A stretch of DNA of 31,748 nucleotides from assembly GCA_016195145.1 (NCBI GenBank), contig JACQAF010000251.1:1-31748 (forward strand). The letters are read 5' to 3'. Below, piece after piece: positions 31,273-31,748 of this stretch. This stretch comes from Rhodospirillales bacterium (GTDB lineage: Bacteria; Pseudomonadota; Alphaproteobacteria; CACIAM-22H2). A program made the translations under genes and the position numbers. Within the stretch, counting starts at the first letter, position 1, and every line of letters begins with the position of its first letter. The notes under the pieces are model-generated. The model had not been told where the DNA came from. It ran no database searches and was given only the letters and a program-made list of their open reading frames with translations.

Positions 31273-31748
31273 CGCCGCGCACCACCCTCGCGGCCATCCG
31301 CGCCGCCGGCCCGTGCAAGGACAGTTGGGTTGCCCTGCTCGCCGGCCTCGGCAAGACCGAGGCAGACGACGCGCCGCTCTCCCTGCTCGATGCACTCCGG
31401 ATTCTGGGTCTCAATGACACGCTGTGGGTTCTGTGCGTCGTCATGGGCGAGGCCGGCCGTCGTCTCGCGGCGATAGCCGTGCTCGACTTCGCCGAACGAG
31501 CGCTGCCGGCGTTCGAGCGCGAGCGCCCCGGCGATAACCGGCCGCGCCGCGCGATTGAAATCGGGCGCAAGTTTCTGCGCGGCGAAGCGACGGCCGATGA
31601 ACTGCGCGCTGCTATCGACGCCGCCGCCATCGCCGATGACCACGCCGCCGCCGCCGCCGACCTCGCTGCCCGCGACGCCCACCACGCCGCCGCCTGCGCC
31701 GCCGCCGCCGCCGACCTCGCTGCCCGCGACGCCGTCACCGCCGCCGCC
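31269..31748 (+). CDS. Ala-rich repeat protein, 3' end cut by window edge
   Basis: ATG 31269 overlaps the DUF5131 stop (ATGA). 160 codons are seen before the right edge. The N-terminal part (LDALRILGLNDTLWVLCVVM) leads into VLDFAERALPAFERERPGDN and RPRRAIEIGRKFLRGEAT, a pattern I associate with phage and bacterial proteins often labelled 'putative immunity protein'. That label is not evidence of function. From about residue 115 alanine-rich units ADLAARDA recur; the DNA shows a 51-bp (17-residue) tandem repeat ending at 31679 and 31730. Confidence 0.7.
   Translation, partial: MTPRTTLAAIRAAGPCKDSWVALLAGLGKTEADDAPLSLLDALRILGLNDTLWVLCVVMGEAGRRLAAIAVLDFAERALPAFERERPGDNRPRRAIEIGRKFLRGEATADELRAAIDAAAIADDHAAAAADLAARDAHHAAACAAAAADLAARDAVTAAA

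Noticed and set aside
20021..31748. CRISPR arrays, insertion sequences, toxin-antitoxin pairs.
   Set aside because: Looked for repeats with spacers, transposase motifs and small paired genes of known type; none seen.

Overview
The window reads as a chromosomal segment of a GC-rich alphaproteobacterium. The best guess is a Rhodospirillales-type organism, because it carries a complete ISC operon with two consecutive cysteine desulfurases and an HscB with an N-terminal zinc finger. This placement is inferred from gene content and not from a phylogeny. Positions 1 to about 20095 are core chromosome. From about 20096 to the right edge the DNA is an integrated phage-like element sitting against the 3' end of a tRNA-Met gene. 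Its far end is not in the window.

Core region. glnE runs leftward and is cut by the window's left edge. It is divergent from a large AsmA/YhdP-like envelope protein gene, and a perfect 20-bp palindrome lies between them. Next comes tyrS, leftward, broken by an apparent 41-nt deletion that shifts the frame and removes part of the tyrosine-binding segment. anmK (peptidoglycan recycling) is divergent from it. A small lipoprotein gene and an alpha/beta hydrolase gene follow, both leftward. A long rightward operon then runs cysE, iscR, a second cysteine desulfurase, iscS, iscU, iscA, hscB, hscA, fdx, iscX, mnmA. It starts behind a promoter overlapped by a good match to an IscR type 1 site. Together these genes make the cysteine precursor, mobilise its sulfur, assemble and transfer Fe-S clusters, and thiolate tRNA. 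An azlCD branched-chain amino acid exporter pair, leftward, and the tRNA-Met gene close the core part.

Prophage region. The layout resembles the lambda immunity region. A leftward early operon (two unknown genes, a 612-residue ParB-like protein, an XRE regulator, a small unknown, an excisionase-like HTH protein, tyrosine integrase) starts at about 24.7 kb. A rightward early operon (Cro-like, a 21-codon mini-ORF, CII-like, a small unknown, MT-A70 methyltransferase, unknown, ParB-like, two small ORFs, DUF5131, an Ala-rich repeat protein) starts at about 26.7 kb. Between them, leftward, lie a self-cleaving S24 (CI/LexA-like) repressor gene and a gene for a stand-alone protein with the nuclease motifs of a type I restriction R subunit. 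Two operator clusters of the same dyad, TCGCA-N6-TGCGA, flank this block, each with a pair of sites 31 bp apart. The nuclease-like gene therefore sits where lambda has rexAB and is predicted to be expressed in the lysogen. It is the best candidate here for an undescribed phage-exclusion function.
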